Assembly: GCF_900091845.1 (NCBI RefSeq) | Contig: NZ_FMCI01000110.1 | Coordinates: 20,838 to 84,837, forward strand | DNA: 64,000 nucleotides | Direction: 5' to 3' | DNA from: Streptomyces sp. SolWspMP-5a-2 | GTDB taxonomy: Bacteria; Actinomycetota; Actinomycetes; Streptomycetales; Streptomycetaceae | Shown here: positions 36,062-43,786 of the stretch, one piece after another | How positions within the stretch are numbered: position 1 is the stretch's first letter | Layout of the letters: each line of letters begins with the position of its first letter | Notes under the pieces: generated by a model | The model's database searches: none | The model's input: only the letters and a program-made list of their open reading frames with translations | Told to the model about the DNA's origin: nothing | Program-made: the position numbers and the translations under genes

Positions 36062-37048
36062 CTACGCACGGACAGGGGACCGCAGCGCGGTGGCGAGCGC
36101 GACGCCCAGGGCGGTGCCCACCGGGGGAGGGGTGGCGTGACCGATCTGCCGGTACCGGGCCGTCTTCTGGCCCGTGATCCGCCAGTCCGGAGGGAAGGAC
36201 TGCAGCTCGGCGGCCTGGTCCACGGTGATCTTCAACATGTGTGCCATGTCGTCCGAGCGCGGCCAGTGGTAGTCGGGGCCCGGCACCTGATCGGCGAGCG
36301 CGCCGCCGTTCACACCCATCCGTGCCCAGGCCCGTTTGGTTCCGGTCGGGCCGAGGTCCGCGCCGCCCCTGTTGTCGGAGCCACCCACCAGGGTCGGTGC
36401 CACGGCACGTGCCTGGGACGCCCAGACATCCGCCTCGGGCCAGCCGCGTGCCCCCATCGAGCGGTGCAACGCCCGGCCCACCGACACGTGTTCGCCGACG
36501 GTCGGCGCCGGTGGGACGAAGGCGTCGAACCACGGCTCCTGAAGGGCCACGAGGACACCCTGCATCCGCTCCTGGGGTACCCCGAAGTCGGCCGCGTTGA
36601 GCACGAACCACCGGAAGCGGTAGCCGAGATGTGACAGTTCCGCCTCGATGAACCCACGGATCTCGGCGTAGGCGGGCGAGTCGAGAAGGGCCGGCAGGTT
36701 CTCCAGGAGCAGGGCACGCGGTCGGATCGCGTGCACGAGGTACACCGTCGCGGTCAGCAGGCGCAGTTCCGGCTCGCTGTCCGCACGTCCCACCGCTGCC
36801 GAGGCCTTCACCCGGGGCAGTCCGGCCGAGAGGAGATCGACGTCCAGGGACTCCGGGTGATCTTCGGGGAGGAAGTCGATCAGATCCTCGCAGAGGACCT
36901 TCCACCGAGGTCGGTTGGTCCGGAGCGTCTCGCACGCCTGCTCCTTGTTGTCGAGCAGCAGCACCGGAGAGAATCCCGCCCTCTCCAACCCGGACGCCAG
37001 ACCGCCCGCTCCCGCGCAGACATCGACGAATCCCAACCGCTCGGCCAT
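36062..37048 (-). CDS. C5-methyltransferase homologue lacking the catalytic cysteine
   Basis: A 328-residue protein with the C5-methylase fold. Motif I reads FVDVCAGAGGLASGLERAGF (near 6-25), a motif VI-like LLENLPALL lies near 113, and motif X reads RQIGHATPPP near 299. Where motif IV should contain the catalytic PC dipeptide (GGPPCQ or GFPCQ), it reads SAGLPRVKAS (near 73), so Cys is replaced by Arg. It probably still binds SAM or DNA but cannot methylate by the usual covalent mechanism. I recall similar LPRVK proteins in other actinobacteria, so this looks like a conserved subfamily and not a fresh mutation. ATG 37048 follows AGGGGG. It lies between Vsr and the active methylase. Confidence 0.85.
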   Translation of the reverse strand: MAERLGFVDVCAGAGGLASGLERAGFSPVLLLDNKEQACETLRTNRPRWKVLCEDLIDFLPEDHPESLDVDLLSAGLPRVKASAAVGRADSEPELRLLTATVYLVHAIRPRALLLENLPALLDSPAYAEIRGFIEAELSHLGYRFRWFVLNAADFGVPQERMQGVLVALQEPWFDAFVPPAPTVGEHVSVGRALHRSMGARGWPEADVWASQARAVAPTLVGGSDNRGGADLGPTGTKRAWARMGVNGGALADQVPGPDYHWPRSDDMAHMLKITVDQAAELQSFPPDWRITGQKTARYRQIGHATPPPVGTALGVALATALRSPVRA

Positions 37049-37077
37049 GCGTTTCCCCCTGTGCTCTTTCCGCGGCC

Positions 37078-37530
37078 CTACACCGCGTCCGTTCCTCCGA
37101 GCGCTCCGCGCTCCCGTCTCCGTCGCTCCACCGTCGCCCGCACGGCGGTCGCCGCCTCGTCGGGCGGCACGTGCTCCCAGAACCGCAGCACCGTCCATCC
37201 TCTGGCCGTCAGATGCTCGGTGGTCTCACGGTCGCGCGCCATGTTGCGGTCCAGTTTGTTCCGCCACCATTCGGCGTTCGCCTTGGGCCGGGTGGCGTGG
37301 CGCGGACAGCCGTGCCAGAAACAGCCGTCGATCAGGACCGCGACCTTGACACCCGGGAACGCCACGTCGATCCTTCGTCGGGCCATGCCGGGGACGGGGT
37401 ACTCGACGCGATAGCGCAGGCCGGAGGCGTGCAACAGTCGTCGCACGGCGAGTTCGGCGCTGGTGTCCTTGCTCGCCTGTCTGCGCATGCGAGCCGAGAC
37501 ACCCGCCGAGGAAGGCGTCACGCTGTCCAC
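37078..37530 (-). CDS. vsr: Vsr-family very-short-patch-repair-like endonuclease
   Basis: A 150-residue PD-(D/E)XK-type nicking enzyme. It shows the conserved start RMRRQASKDTSAE, the metal-binding aspartate in RRRIDVAFPG, the zinc/active-site block DGCFWHGCPRHATRPKANAE and the final GWTVLRFWEH. Vsr enzymes nick 5' to the T of T:G mismatches arising from deamination of 5-methylcytosine and so accompany C5 methylases. In defence islands, Vsr-like nucleases may instead act as restriction effectors. GTG 37530 is preceded by GAGGGA 6 nt upstream. It is first in the operon with the two methylase-type genes, 29 bp before the next start. Confidence 0.92.
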   Translation of the reverse strand: MDSVTPSSAGVSARMRRQASKDTSAELAVRRLLHASGLRYRVEYPVPGMARRRIDVAFPGVKVAVLIDGCFWHGCPRHATRPKANAEWWRNKLDRNMARDRETTEHLTARGWTVLRFWEHVPPDEAATAVRATVERRRRERGALGGTDAV

Positions 37531-37565
37531 TGTCGTCCCTCGGGCAGTACGTCGTCACGGACGAT

Positions 37566-37590
37566 GTTCACGCATGTCCTCAGCGTGAAC
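37566..37590. promoter_or_regulatory. Inverted repeat upstream of the vsr operon
   Basis: GTTCACGC (566-573) and GCGTGAAC (583-590) are perfect 8-bp arms around a 9-nt centre. It lies 35 bp before the vsr start and 40 bp after the stop of the SEC-C gene, which is on the same strand. It may be an operator for the vsr-methylase unit or a terminator for the SEC-C gene. Confidence 0.5.
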
Positions 37591-37629
37591 AAGTCGTGGA
37601 GAAGTAACGAGATCAGAACGAAGGGGCTT

Positions 37630-38649
37630 TCAGGCAGCGGAGACCCCGTGGCACTCCGCGTACCCCCGCCCCGACCCGCACCAGCACCCGTCCCCCGCTC
37701 CCGGGGGCCAGGCCGTGGCTCGGCCTCGGGCTGCCAGGGTGGTCGCGTACTGGGGGAGGAGCGTCGTGTCCGTCGGGGACGAGAGTTCCGAGGCCGCGAA
37801 CGCCTCGTACGACGGGACCGTCGCCGGGACGATGCCCAGGTTCGCCGTGCCCGACGCGGACAGTTCGCGCAGGGACGTCTCTATGGTCGCGAGGTGGCTC
37901 TCGTGGGACGGGTACTCCGTCGCGAGGGACGGGTACGCCTCCAGAAGCTCCGCCAACTCCGCCGCGGGCCAGTGCAGCACCGCCACCGGGAACGGGCGGG
38001 ACAGGGCCTCCCGGTAGCCCTCCAGCTCCGCGCGCAGCCGCGAGATCTCCGCCTCCAGCTCCGCCGGGTTGCTGGACCCCAGCGACCAGACGCGCTTCGG
38101 GTCGTGGAGTTCGTCCAGCGAGACGGACGAGGAGTGCAGGGTGTCCGCCGCCGCGTCCCATTCGTCGTGCGCAGCGCCCAGCATCCGGCGCACCCGGTGC
38201 CGTCCGAACAGCAACGGCCGCGTCGCGTACGGGGGTTCCTGTCCCTCCGCGACCAGCAGCCGGGCTCCCTCCGTGAACGTCTCCTGCGCCGCCTCCAGCT
38301 CGTCGTGCGACTCCAGGGCCTCCGCGACGATCACCCACGGCGCCGGGTCGCGCGGTGCCGCGGCGCGGACGCCGTCGATGATCGCGCGGGCCTCGGCCTC
38401 GTGGCCGTACTCCCAGAGGTTCGCGGCCTTCAGGGCGCGGACCAGGTGCGGGCTCTCCAGGTCGTCCTGCCCGGCGAGCAGGCGGTCGTAGAGCGCGGTG
38501 GCGGCAGGGCGGTCGGCGGCCAGCTCCAGGTGGGCGGCGGCCTGGAGCAGCAGGGCCTCGGCGTCCGCGGGGTAGCGGCCGGCGGTCCGCTCCAGGCGAG
38601 CCGCTTCGGCGTGGTGGTCGACGTTCTCGGCAGGCGTGTCGGGGCGCAT
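37630..38649 (-). CDS. TPR-like protein with C-terminal SEC-C motif
   Basis: A 339-residue protein. The N-terminal half is helical with TPR-like periodicity (AEALLLQAAAHLELAADRPA). A coiled segment follows (PAELEAEISRLRAELEGYRE). The C-terminus carries the SEC-C zinc motif CWCGSGRGYAECHG, as found at the end of SecA and in many small proteins, where it binds zinc and sometimes SecB or ribosomes. Its role is unknown. It starts at ATG 38649. It is the first clearly chromosomal gene right of the defence island. Confidence 0.8.
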   Translation of the reverse strand: MRPDTPAENVDHHAEAARLERTAGRYPADAEALLLQAAAHLELAADRPAATALYDRLLAGQDDLESPHLVRALKAANLWEYGHEAEARAIIDGVRAAAPRDPAPWVIVAEALESHDELEAAQETFTEGARLLVAEGQEPPYATRPLLFGRHRVRRMLGAAHDEWDAAADTLHSSSVSLDELHDPKRVWSLGSSNPAELEAEISRLRAELEGYREALSRPFPVAVLHWPAAELAELLEAYPSLATEYPSHESHLATIETSLRELSASGTANLGIVPATVPSYEAFAASELSSPTDTTLLPQYATTLAARGRATAWPPGAGDGCWCGSGRGYAECHGVSAA

Positions 38650-38795
38650 GCAGGACACCGTACTGCCGACGGGTGACAGAGAGGAGATCCCCGCAGGCCA
38701 GGGAGAGGGAGCGAGGGGTCGCGGAGGCCCGGGGCCAGGCAGGTGTGGAGGCACGGGGCCGTGGAGGCGTGGGGCTGCGAGGGCGGTCGGCCCGT

Positions 38796-40268
38796 CTAGA
38801 TCGTCACCCCGTCGATCTGGAGTGTCTGTACCGCCTTCGCCGCGAACGGGACCGTCAGTTTCTTCGCGCTCATGTACGTGTCCGTGTACGCCTTGTACGC
38901 GTCGCCGCCCGTCGTCACCGTGTTCCAGCGCGGGACCACTCCGCCCGTGCCGCCGGTCGCCGTGGTGAAGGACGACAGGTCGAAGGTCAGGTTCTGGGCG
39001 GACGCCGCCGTGTTCAGGGCGACGATCACCAGCCGCTTCGCCGAGGCGTCGTGGGCCGCCACCGCGTAGCTCACACCCGTGTCCAGGATGCGCATCCCCG
39101 GCCGGATGTGCCGGCTGAACTGGGCCATCGTGTAGTACTTCCGCTGCACCGCGCCCGCCGCCAGCGTGCCCGCGTCGTACGCGATCATCGCCCAGTTCGC
39201 GGACGGGTCCATGACCTGCCAGTAGACCCAGGCCGTGGGGTGCAGCCAGGCGAAGTCGTAGAGGAGGTTGAAGGCGAGGGTGTAGCCGGTGCCGTCGTTG
39301 TCGCCGGTCTCGGAGTTCCACAGGGCCTTGCCCGCCGTGGTCACGACGTCCGTGTACAGGAGGTCGCGGCGTCCGCCCGAGCCCTGGTAGCCGTGCACGT
39401 TGACACGGTCGACGTAGCCCTTGGTCGTCGACGAGAAGGAGTTCCAGGTGGTGCGGGCGAGGTCGTAGCTGGTCTCGTCGGACGCCGCGATCTTCGTGCC
39501 GGTCAGCCCCCTGCTGTTCAACTCGCTGCGCAGGTAGGGGAGTACGGCGGCCTGGACGCTCGCGTCGACGTGGCAGCCCTCCTGCGTCCCGGTCGCCGTC
39601 CACCAGGTGGAGCTGGGTTCGTTGAACGCCTCGACGGTCGCGAATTCCACGCCCCAGTTGTTCCTGGCGTAGAGGGCGACGGCCGCGAGGTGGGAGGCGT
39701 GCTGGCGGTGGTTCCAGGACTGGAGGTTGTTGCCGCCGTCCGCCGCGCCCGACGGGTTGTGGTTGGAACACATCCACCACATCGGGGAGTTGGCGAACAG
39801 CTCGCTGGTCGCGCCGCGCGCGGTCGCCTTCACCAGCATGGCCCGCTGGTTGGCGTCCGCCGACCACTTCCAGGCCGAGGAGGCCGGGTCCTCGTTGTTC
39901 CAGTCCTGCCAGAAGCCCTCGATCTGCTTGAACGCCGGGATGTTCGGGGAGGCGGCCATGGTCTCGCCGTTGACGCTGTTCCGGCTGCACCCGCCCAGGT
40001 TGTAGCGGGCGATGGTGAGGCCGAGGCCGGGCAGCGAGGTGCCGTTGTACGTCGTCGACCTGGTGGTGAAGAAGATGTCGGCGAAGTCGTCGCGGGCGCC
40101 GAAGACGTTGGCCCACCAGGCGAGTGAGGTGCCCCAGCCCTCCCAAGTCCCGTAGGCGGTACCGGGTTTGACGGCGACCGTGGCGTCCGCGTGCGCGGTT
40201 CCGGTCGCCAGGGCGCTGCCCAGCACGGTGCCGCCGGCCGCGGCCAGCAGGGTCCTGCGTCGGATCAT
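38796..40268 (-). CDS. Tat-exported glycoside hydrolase, endo-beta-1,6-galactanase-like (GH30)
   Basis: A 490-residue secreted glycosidase. The N-terminus MIRRRTLLAAAGGTVLGSAL ending AHA is a Tat signal peptide. The TIM-barrel core opens GWGTSLAWWANVFG and shows the acid/base Glu in TVEAFNEPSS and a likely nucleophile Glu in LWNSETGDND. A beta-sandwich closes the protein (LVIVALNTAASAQNLTFDLS). This matches the GH30 group containing Streptomyces endo-beta-1,6-galactanases that attack arabinogalactan side chains. Fungal or plant beta-1,6-linked glycans are alternative substrates. It is monocistronic, with about 290 bp of upstream DNA before the divergent sortase gene. Confidence 0.85.
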   Translation of the reverse strand: MIRRRTLLAAAGGTVLGSALATGTAHADATVAVKPGTAYGTWEGWGTSLAWWANVFGARDDFADIFFTTRSTTYNGTSLPGLGLTIARYNLGGCSRNSVNGETMAASPNIPAFKQIEGFWQDWNNEDPASSAWKWSADANQRAMLVKATARGATSELFANSPMWWMCSNHNPSGAADGGNNLQSWNHRQHASHLAAVALYARNNWGVEFATVEAFNEPSSTWWTATGTQEGCHVDASVQAAVLPYLRSELNSRGLTGTKIAASDETSYDLARTTWNSFSSTTKGYVDRVNVHGYQGSGGRRDLLYTDVVTTAGKALWNSETGDNDGTGYTLAFNLLYDFAWLHPTAWVYWQVMDPSANWAMIAYDAGTLAAGAVQRKYYTMAQFSRHIRPGMRILDTGVSYAVAAHDASAKRLVIVALNTAASAQNLTFDLSSFTTATGGTGGVVPRWNTVTTGGDAYKAYTDTYMSAKKLTVPFAAKAVQTLQIDGVTI

Positions 40269-40554
40269 GGCGTCTCCGATTCGCTCGACGGGACCCGGCG
40301 GCCGTTCCCTGGGACGGCGCCGCGACTTGTCCCGTGCATGCCACGTCGAAGCATCGGGCGTGCCGCGGGCGATTGTCGAGGGTTGCGACAGCCCTTTCTA
40401 AAACCTCTGGACGAAGAGGCGAACGGAACCGTTCCGACCTGCCCCGACGCCGGTCCCCGCCGCGCCGACGGCGGAAAAACCGCGCGGGGCTGGTGAGTTG
40501 GCGGGCCGCGGCCTATCGTGCGGGCGGCTCCGGTGGAGGGAGGTGCGGCGGCGG

Positions 40555-41349
40555 ATGCGGATGCGGGTACCGGTCGTGCAGCACAGCAGCCGACGGCGTC
40601 GCGCCCGGCGCCGTCGCGCCGTGTGGGCGGGCGGGGAAGTCCTCGTCACCGTGGGCGTCGTGCTGCTGCTCCTCGTCGTCCACCAGCTCTGGTGGACCAA
40701 CCGGGAGGCCAGGCGGGGCGCCGAGCGGAAGGTGCAGGCCCTGGAGCGGCAGTGGTCGGCCGGGGGAGCGGAGCGGGACGCGGAGGACGGCGCCTCGGGC
40801 GACGGCGGTGCGGGTGGTTCGGGCGGTGCCGTGCGCGGGGGCTCCGCGACCGCCTCGCCGCCGTCGTCCGCCGCCGCGCGCGACGCCCTGCCCCGCCGCT
40901 CGCGGGCCTACGCCGTCCTCGTCGTGCCGCGCCTGCGCCTGCGCGTCCCGGTCGCCGAGGGGGTCGGCAAGCCCGACGTCCTCGACAAGGGGTACGCCGG
41001 TCACTACCCGGGCACCCAACAGCCGGGCCGGATCGGGAACTTCGCGCTCGCCGGGCACCGCAACACGCACGGTGAGCCGTTCCGCCGCATCGACCGGCTG
41101 CGCCCCCGGGACGTCGTCGAGGTGGAGACCGCGCGGGCGACGTACACGTACGCCGTCGACCGGACCCTCCCGCGGACCTCGGCCCGCGACGCCGGGGTCC
41201 TGCGCCCGGTCCCGCGCTCCCTCGTGGTGCCGGGCAGCGGCTACACCGAACCCGGCGCCTACCTCACCCTCACCACCTGCACCCCCGAGTACACCTCCCG
41301 GTACCGGCTGGTGGTCTGGGCGAAGCTCGTGACGACCCGCCCGCGGTGA
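40555..41349 (+). CDS. Class E sortase
   Basis: A 264-residue membrane-anchored transpeptidase. After a basic N-terminus comes one hydrophobic helix (EVLVTVGVVLLLLVVHQLWW), a Gly/Ser-rich linker and the sortase barrel. The catalytic His is in ALAGHRNTHG (near 168), the Cys in LTLTTCTPEY (near 241), and the Arg in SRYRLVVWAK. Class E sortases of high-GC Gram-positives anchor proteins bearing LAXTG. A probable LAXTG protein lies at 53133-54061. Start choice is uncertain: ATG 40555 has GGAGG at 11 nt, while GTG 40543 lies only 3 nt from an overlapping site. Confidence 0.88.
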   Translation: MRMRVPVVQHSSRRRRARRRRAVWAGGEVLVTVGVVLLLLVVHQLWWTNREARRGAERKVQALERQWSAGGAERDAEDGASGDGGAGGSGGAVRGGSATASPPSSAAARDALPRRSRAYAVLVVPRLRLRVPVAEGVGKPDVLDKGYAGHYPGTQQPGRIGNFALAGHRNTHGEPFRRIDRLRPRDVVEVETARATYTYAVDRTLPRTSARDAGVLRPVPRSLVVPGSGYTEPGAYLTLTTCTPEYTSRYRLVVWAKLVTTRPR

Positions 41350-41458
41350 CCTGCGCGGCCCCGCCTTTCACCTGCCGACGGTCCCCCCGGTGCAGGTCAC
41401 CGGCCCGGGGGTATTCCGGGCTCCCCCGGGCCGGTGGCTCCCGGCCCGGGGAGTCTCC

Positions 41459-43099
41459 TCACCGCCGGTCCCGCAGCACCGTCACCGCGCCCGCCGCGAG
41501 CAGGGACAGGGCCACCGACACCGTCATCGCGATGTTCGCGCCGTGGCCCAGGCCGCGGCCCGACGACGTGACGATCGCGATCGTCAGCGCGACGCCCGCG
41601 CAGGAGCCGATGTAGCGGAGCGTCTGCTGGGCGCCCGAGCCCATCGCGGCGCGGGTCGCCGGGACCGACTCGACGGCCAGCAGCGGCAGCGCCGCGTTCA
41701 GCAGACCGCTGCCCACCCCGCTGAGGACCAGGCCCGGCAGCAGGCGGTGCCAGGAGCCGGAGTCGATCGCGCCGAGCATCGTCAGGACGCCGAGCGCGTG
41801 CAGGGCGAAGCCGACCGCCAGTTGGTGGCGCGGCGAGACCCGGCCCGCGAGCCGCCTGGCCTGGAGCGCCACCCCGAAGGACAGGCCCGACCAGAGCAGC
41901 AGCAGCCACGCCGAGTCCAGCACGGAGAGCCCCAGCGCCTGCTGGAACACCGCGGGCAGGAAGCTGAACAGGCCGATCACCGCGAGGCCGGTGAACAGGC
42001 CGCCCGCCGACGAGGCCAGGAAGGGCCGGTGGCGCAGCAGGCCCAGGTCGATCATGGGGGTCGCGCTGCGGCGTTCCACCCGGATGAACACGGCGAGCAG
42101 CACGGCGGACGCCAGCAGGAGCAGTCCCACCTGGGGGCGCAGCCAGCCGTCGCGGCCCAGGGTGAGCGCCGCGATCAGGGCGACCAGCGCCAGCCCGAAG
42201 GTCAGGGCGCCCGGGATGTCCGGGCGTCCGCCCCGCGGGGAGCGGGACTCCACGAGCGGGCGGACGCCGAGCGCCGCCACCAGCAGCGCCGCCGCGCCGA
42301 GCACCGCGTAGGCCGCCCGCCAGTCCGGCAGCGCGCCCGCGACCAGCGGGCCGACGGCGATGCCGCCGCTGACGAAGGCGCCCCAGACCCCGGTCGCGTA
42401 CAGCCGTCCGCGCGGGCTGGGGAAGGCGTGCACCAGCAGCCCCAGGCTGCTCGCCAGGATCGCCGCGCCCGCCGCGCCCTGGGCGATCCGGGCCAGCGTG
42501 AACAGCCAGGTCGAGGAGGCCAGCGCGCCGAGGGCGGTGGTGACGCCCAGGGTGAGGGTGCCGGCCAGGAAGATCCGGCGGCGCCCGTAGTCGTCGGCGA
42601 GGCTGCCGGCCACCAGGAGCAGGGCGGCGAGGCCGAGCGGGGTGCCGTTGAGCAGCCACGCCTGGGCGGAGAGCGGGGTGTGCAGGTCGGCCGCGGTGTC
42701 GGGGAGCGTGACCATCGGCGCGGTGTACGTCATCAGGGTGACGGCGGTGGCTGCGCTGGTCAGCGCGAGGGTGGCACGGGCGTGCGGGGTAGGGGCGTGC
42801 GCGGAGGCCGGGGGGTGCGGGGTGGGGGCGTGTGCAGAGGCCGGGGGGTGTGGGGAGGGCGCAGGGGACGGGGAGTGCGGGGAGGCGGCGTCGCCGGTTC
42901 CGGCCCCGGCCCCGGTTCCGGTTCCGGTTCCGGTTCCGATCTCGGCCCCCGTTCCAGTTCCGATTCCCGCCCCCGCCCCTATCCCCGCCCTCATCTCGGA
43001 ACCGCTGCCCGTCTCGGCGGTTCCAGGGTCGGCGCGGGCCGTTCCCCTGGTCGTCCCGGTGTCCGGTATCTGGAGAGTTCGTTCACTGAACCTTGCCAT
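41459..43099 (-). CDS. MFS drug-efflux-type transporter with low-complexity N-terminus
   Basis: A 546-residue protein. The first 105 residues are low-complexity: Gly/Thr runs from repeated GTTCCG, then an 11-residue unit HPPASAHAPTP present twice. Twelve to fourteen helices follow. The first loop has GSLADDYGRRRIF, as in the DHA drug:proton antiporters, and LARIAQGAAGAAILASSLGL matches the antiporter motif. It probably exports a toxic compound. ATG 43099 faces the divergent HxlR gene 67 bp away, which likely controls it. Starting after the repeats would give a normal 440-residue MFS, so the long leader may be untranslated. Confidence 0.85.
   Translation of the reverse strand: MARFSERTLQIPDTGTTRGTARADPGTAETGSGSEMRAGIGAGAGIGTGTGAEIGTGTGTGTGAGAGTGDAASPHSPSPAPSPHPPASAHAPTPHPPASAHAPTPHARATLALTSAATAVTLMTYTAPMVTLPDTAADLHTPLSAQAWLLNGTPLGLAALLLVAGSLADDYGRRRIFLAGTLTLGVTTALGALASSTWLFTLARIAQGAAGAAILASSLGLLVHAFPSPRGRLYATGVWGAFVSGGIAVGPLVAGALPDWRAAYAVLGAAALLVAALGVRPLVESRSPRGGRPDIPGALTFGLALVALIAALTLGRDGWLRPQVGLLLLASAVLLAVFIRVERRSATPMIDLGLLRHRPFLASSAGGLFTGLAVIGLFSFLPAVFQQALGLSVLDSAWLLLLWSGLSFGVALQARRLAGRVSPRHQLAVGFALHALGVLTMLGAIDSGSWHRLLPGLVLSGVGSGLLNAALPLLAVESVPATRAAMGSGAQQTLRYIGSCAGVALTIAIVTSSGRGLGHGANIAMTVSVALSLLAAGAVTVLRDRR
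42782..42847. repeat. Two-copy 33-bp tandem repeat
   Basis: Two units of 33 bp (42782-42814 and 42815-42847) differ at only a few bases and encode the duplicated 11-residue stretch in the N-terminal leader of the MFS transporter. Confidence 0.85.
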
Positions 43100-43136
43100 G
43101 CCGACACCGTAGCACTTGTAAGTTCGGTCATTGAAC
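43081..43136. promoter_or_regulatory. Candidate HxlR operator dyads between divergent genes
   Basis: A GTTCACTGAAC palindrome (43081-43091) overlaps the first codons of the MFS gene. A looser dyad, GTTC (43122-43125) with GAAC (43133-43136), lies in the 67-bp divergent gap. Winged-helix HxlR dimers bind such sites, and both genes could be repressed from here. Confidence 0.45.
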
Positions 43137-43166
43137 CAAGGTCGGGGAAATGGCTACAGTGGACGG

Positions 43167-43694
43167 ATGGCACTCGGCAAGGACTACGCGACGCAGCAGT
43201 GCTCCATCGCCCGCGCGCTGGAGGTCGTCGGCGAGCGGTGGACGCTCCTGGTGATCCGCGACGCCCTCTACGGCGTCCGGCGCTACAACGACTTCCTCGT
43301 CCACCTCGGCATCCCGCGCGCGGTCCTCGCCGCCCGCCTCCAGACCCTCACCGCCGAGGGCATCCTGGAGAAACGGCGCTACCAGCAGTCACCGCCCCGG
43401 GACGAGTACGTCCTCACCGCCCGCGGCATCGCCCTGTGGCCCACCCTGCGCTCGCTCGGCCTCTGGGGCCGCGAACACCTCACCGACGTCCGGCTGCGCA
43501 CCTTCCGGCACGCCGACTGCGGCACCGAACTCGGCCCCTACGGCGAGTGCCCGGCCTGCGGGACGGTCGTCCCCGTCGAGGACGTCCTCATGGAACCGGG
43601 GCCTGGACTCGACCCGGACCCGGCCGATCCGGTCAGCCGTGCGTTCCTCGTGCCCCGCAGGCTCTTGCAGCCCCTGGAGACCGATCAGGTATAA
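43167..43694 (+). CDS. HxlR-family transcriptional regulator
   Basis: A 175-residue winged-helix protein: QCSIARALEVVGERWTLLVIRDALYGVRRYNDF, with the redox-type N-terminal Cys of many HxlR members, followed by LAARLQTLTAEGILEKRRYQ. The C-terminal third has four cysteines (HADCGTELG, GECPACGTVV) that could bind zinc or respond to thiols. It is divergent from the MFS exporter and probably represses it until an electrophile or drug is bound. ATG 43167 has only a weak ribosome site. Confidence 0.88.
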   Translation: MALGKDYATQQCSIARALEVVGERWTLLVIRDALYGVRRYNDFLVHLGIPRAVLAARLQTLTAEGILEKRRYQQSPPRDEYVLTARGIALWPTLRSLGLWGREHLTDVRLRTFRHADCGTELGPYGECPACGTVVPVEDVLMEPGPGLDPDPADPVSRAFLVPRRLLQPLETDQV

Positions 43695-43786
43695 CCATGG
43701 GGCAGGTACAACCATGGCGCAGGTACGACCATGGCGGACGAGGCGCGACGGACGGACGTGCGCGCCCGGGAGCGAGAGGGGCCGGG

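Larger units (their letters stand above)
17943..37530. other. Composite DNA-defence island (DISARM-related)
   Basis: Ten genes in three transcription units. Minus strand: HATPase-helicase, UvrD-like helicase, drmA, drmB. Divergent plus strand: XRE-GHKL ATPase and two unknowns. Minus strand: Vsr, catalytic-Cys-less C5-methyltransferase, C5-methyltransferase. A possible small ORF lies in the divergent gap. drmA/drmB with a cytosine methyltransferase are the DISARM core. drmC (PLD), drmD (SNF2) and drmE were not recognised. Start/stop overlaps of 4 nt link successive genes within the first two units, except the first plus-strand junction. The island is bounded by gene relics on the left and an ordinary SEC-C gene on the right. 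That the three units form one system is inferred from their compactness. Confidence 0.75.

Noticed and set aside
36015..36069. The upstream GTG 36069 as the start of the active methylase
   Set aside because: It adds an Arg-rich leader and overlaps the neighbouring gene by 8 nt, and ATG 36015 gives a normal family N-terminus. The choice is not certain.
17943..37530. A canonical class 1 or class 2 DISARM locus
   Set aside because: No PLD-type drmC, SNF2 drmD, adenine-methylase drmMI or drmE was recognised. Only drmA, drmB and a cytosine methylase fit.
37566..37590. An attachment site for an integrated element at the right island edge
   Set aside because: No matching sequence was seen at the left edge, and no integrase, recombinase or tRNA gene is nearby.
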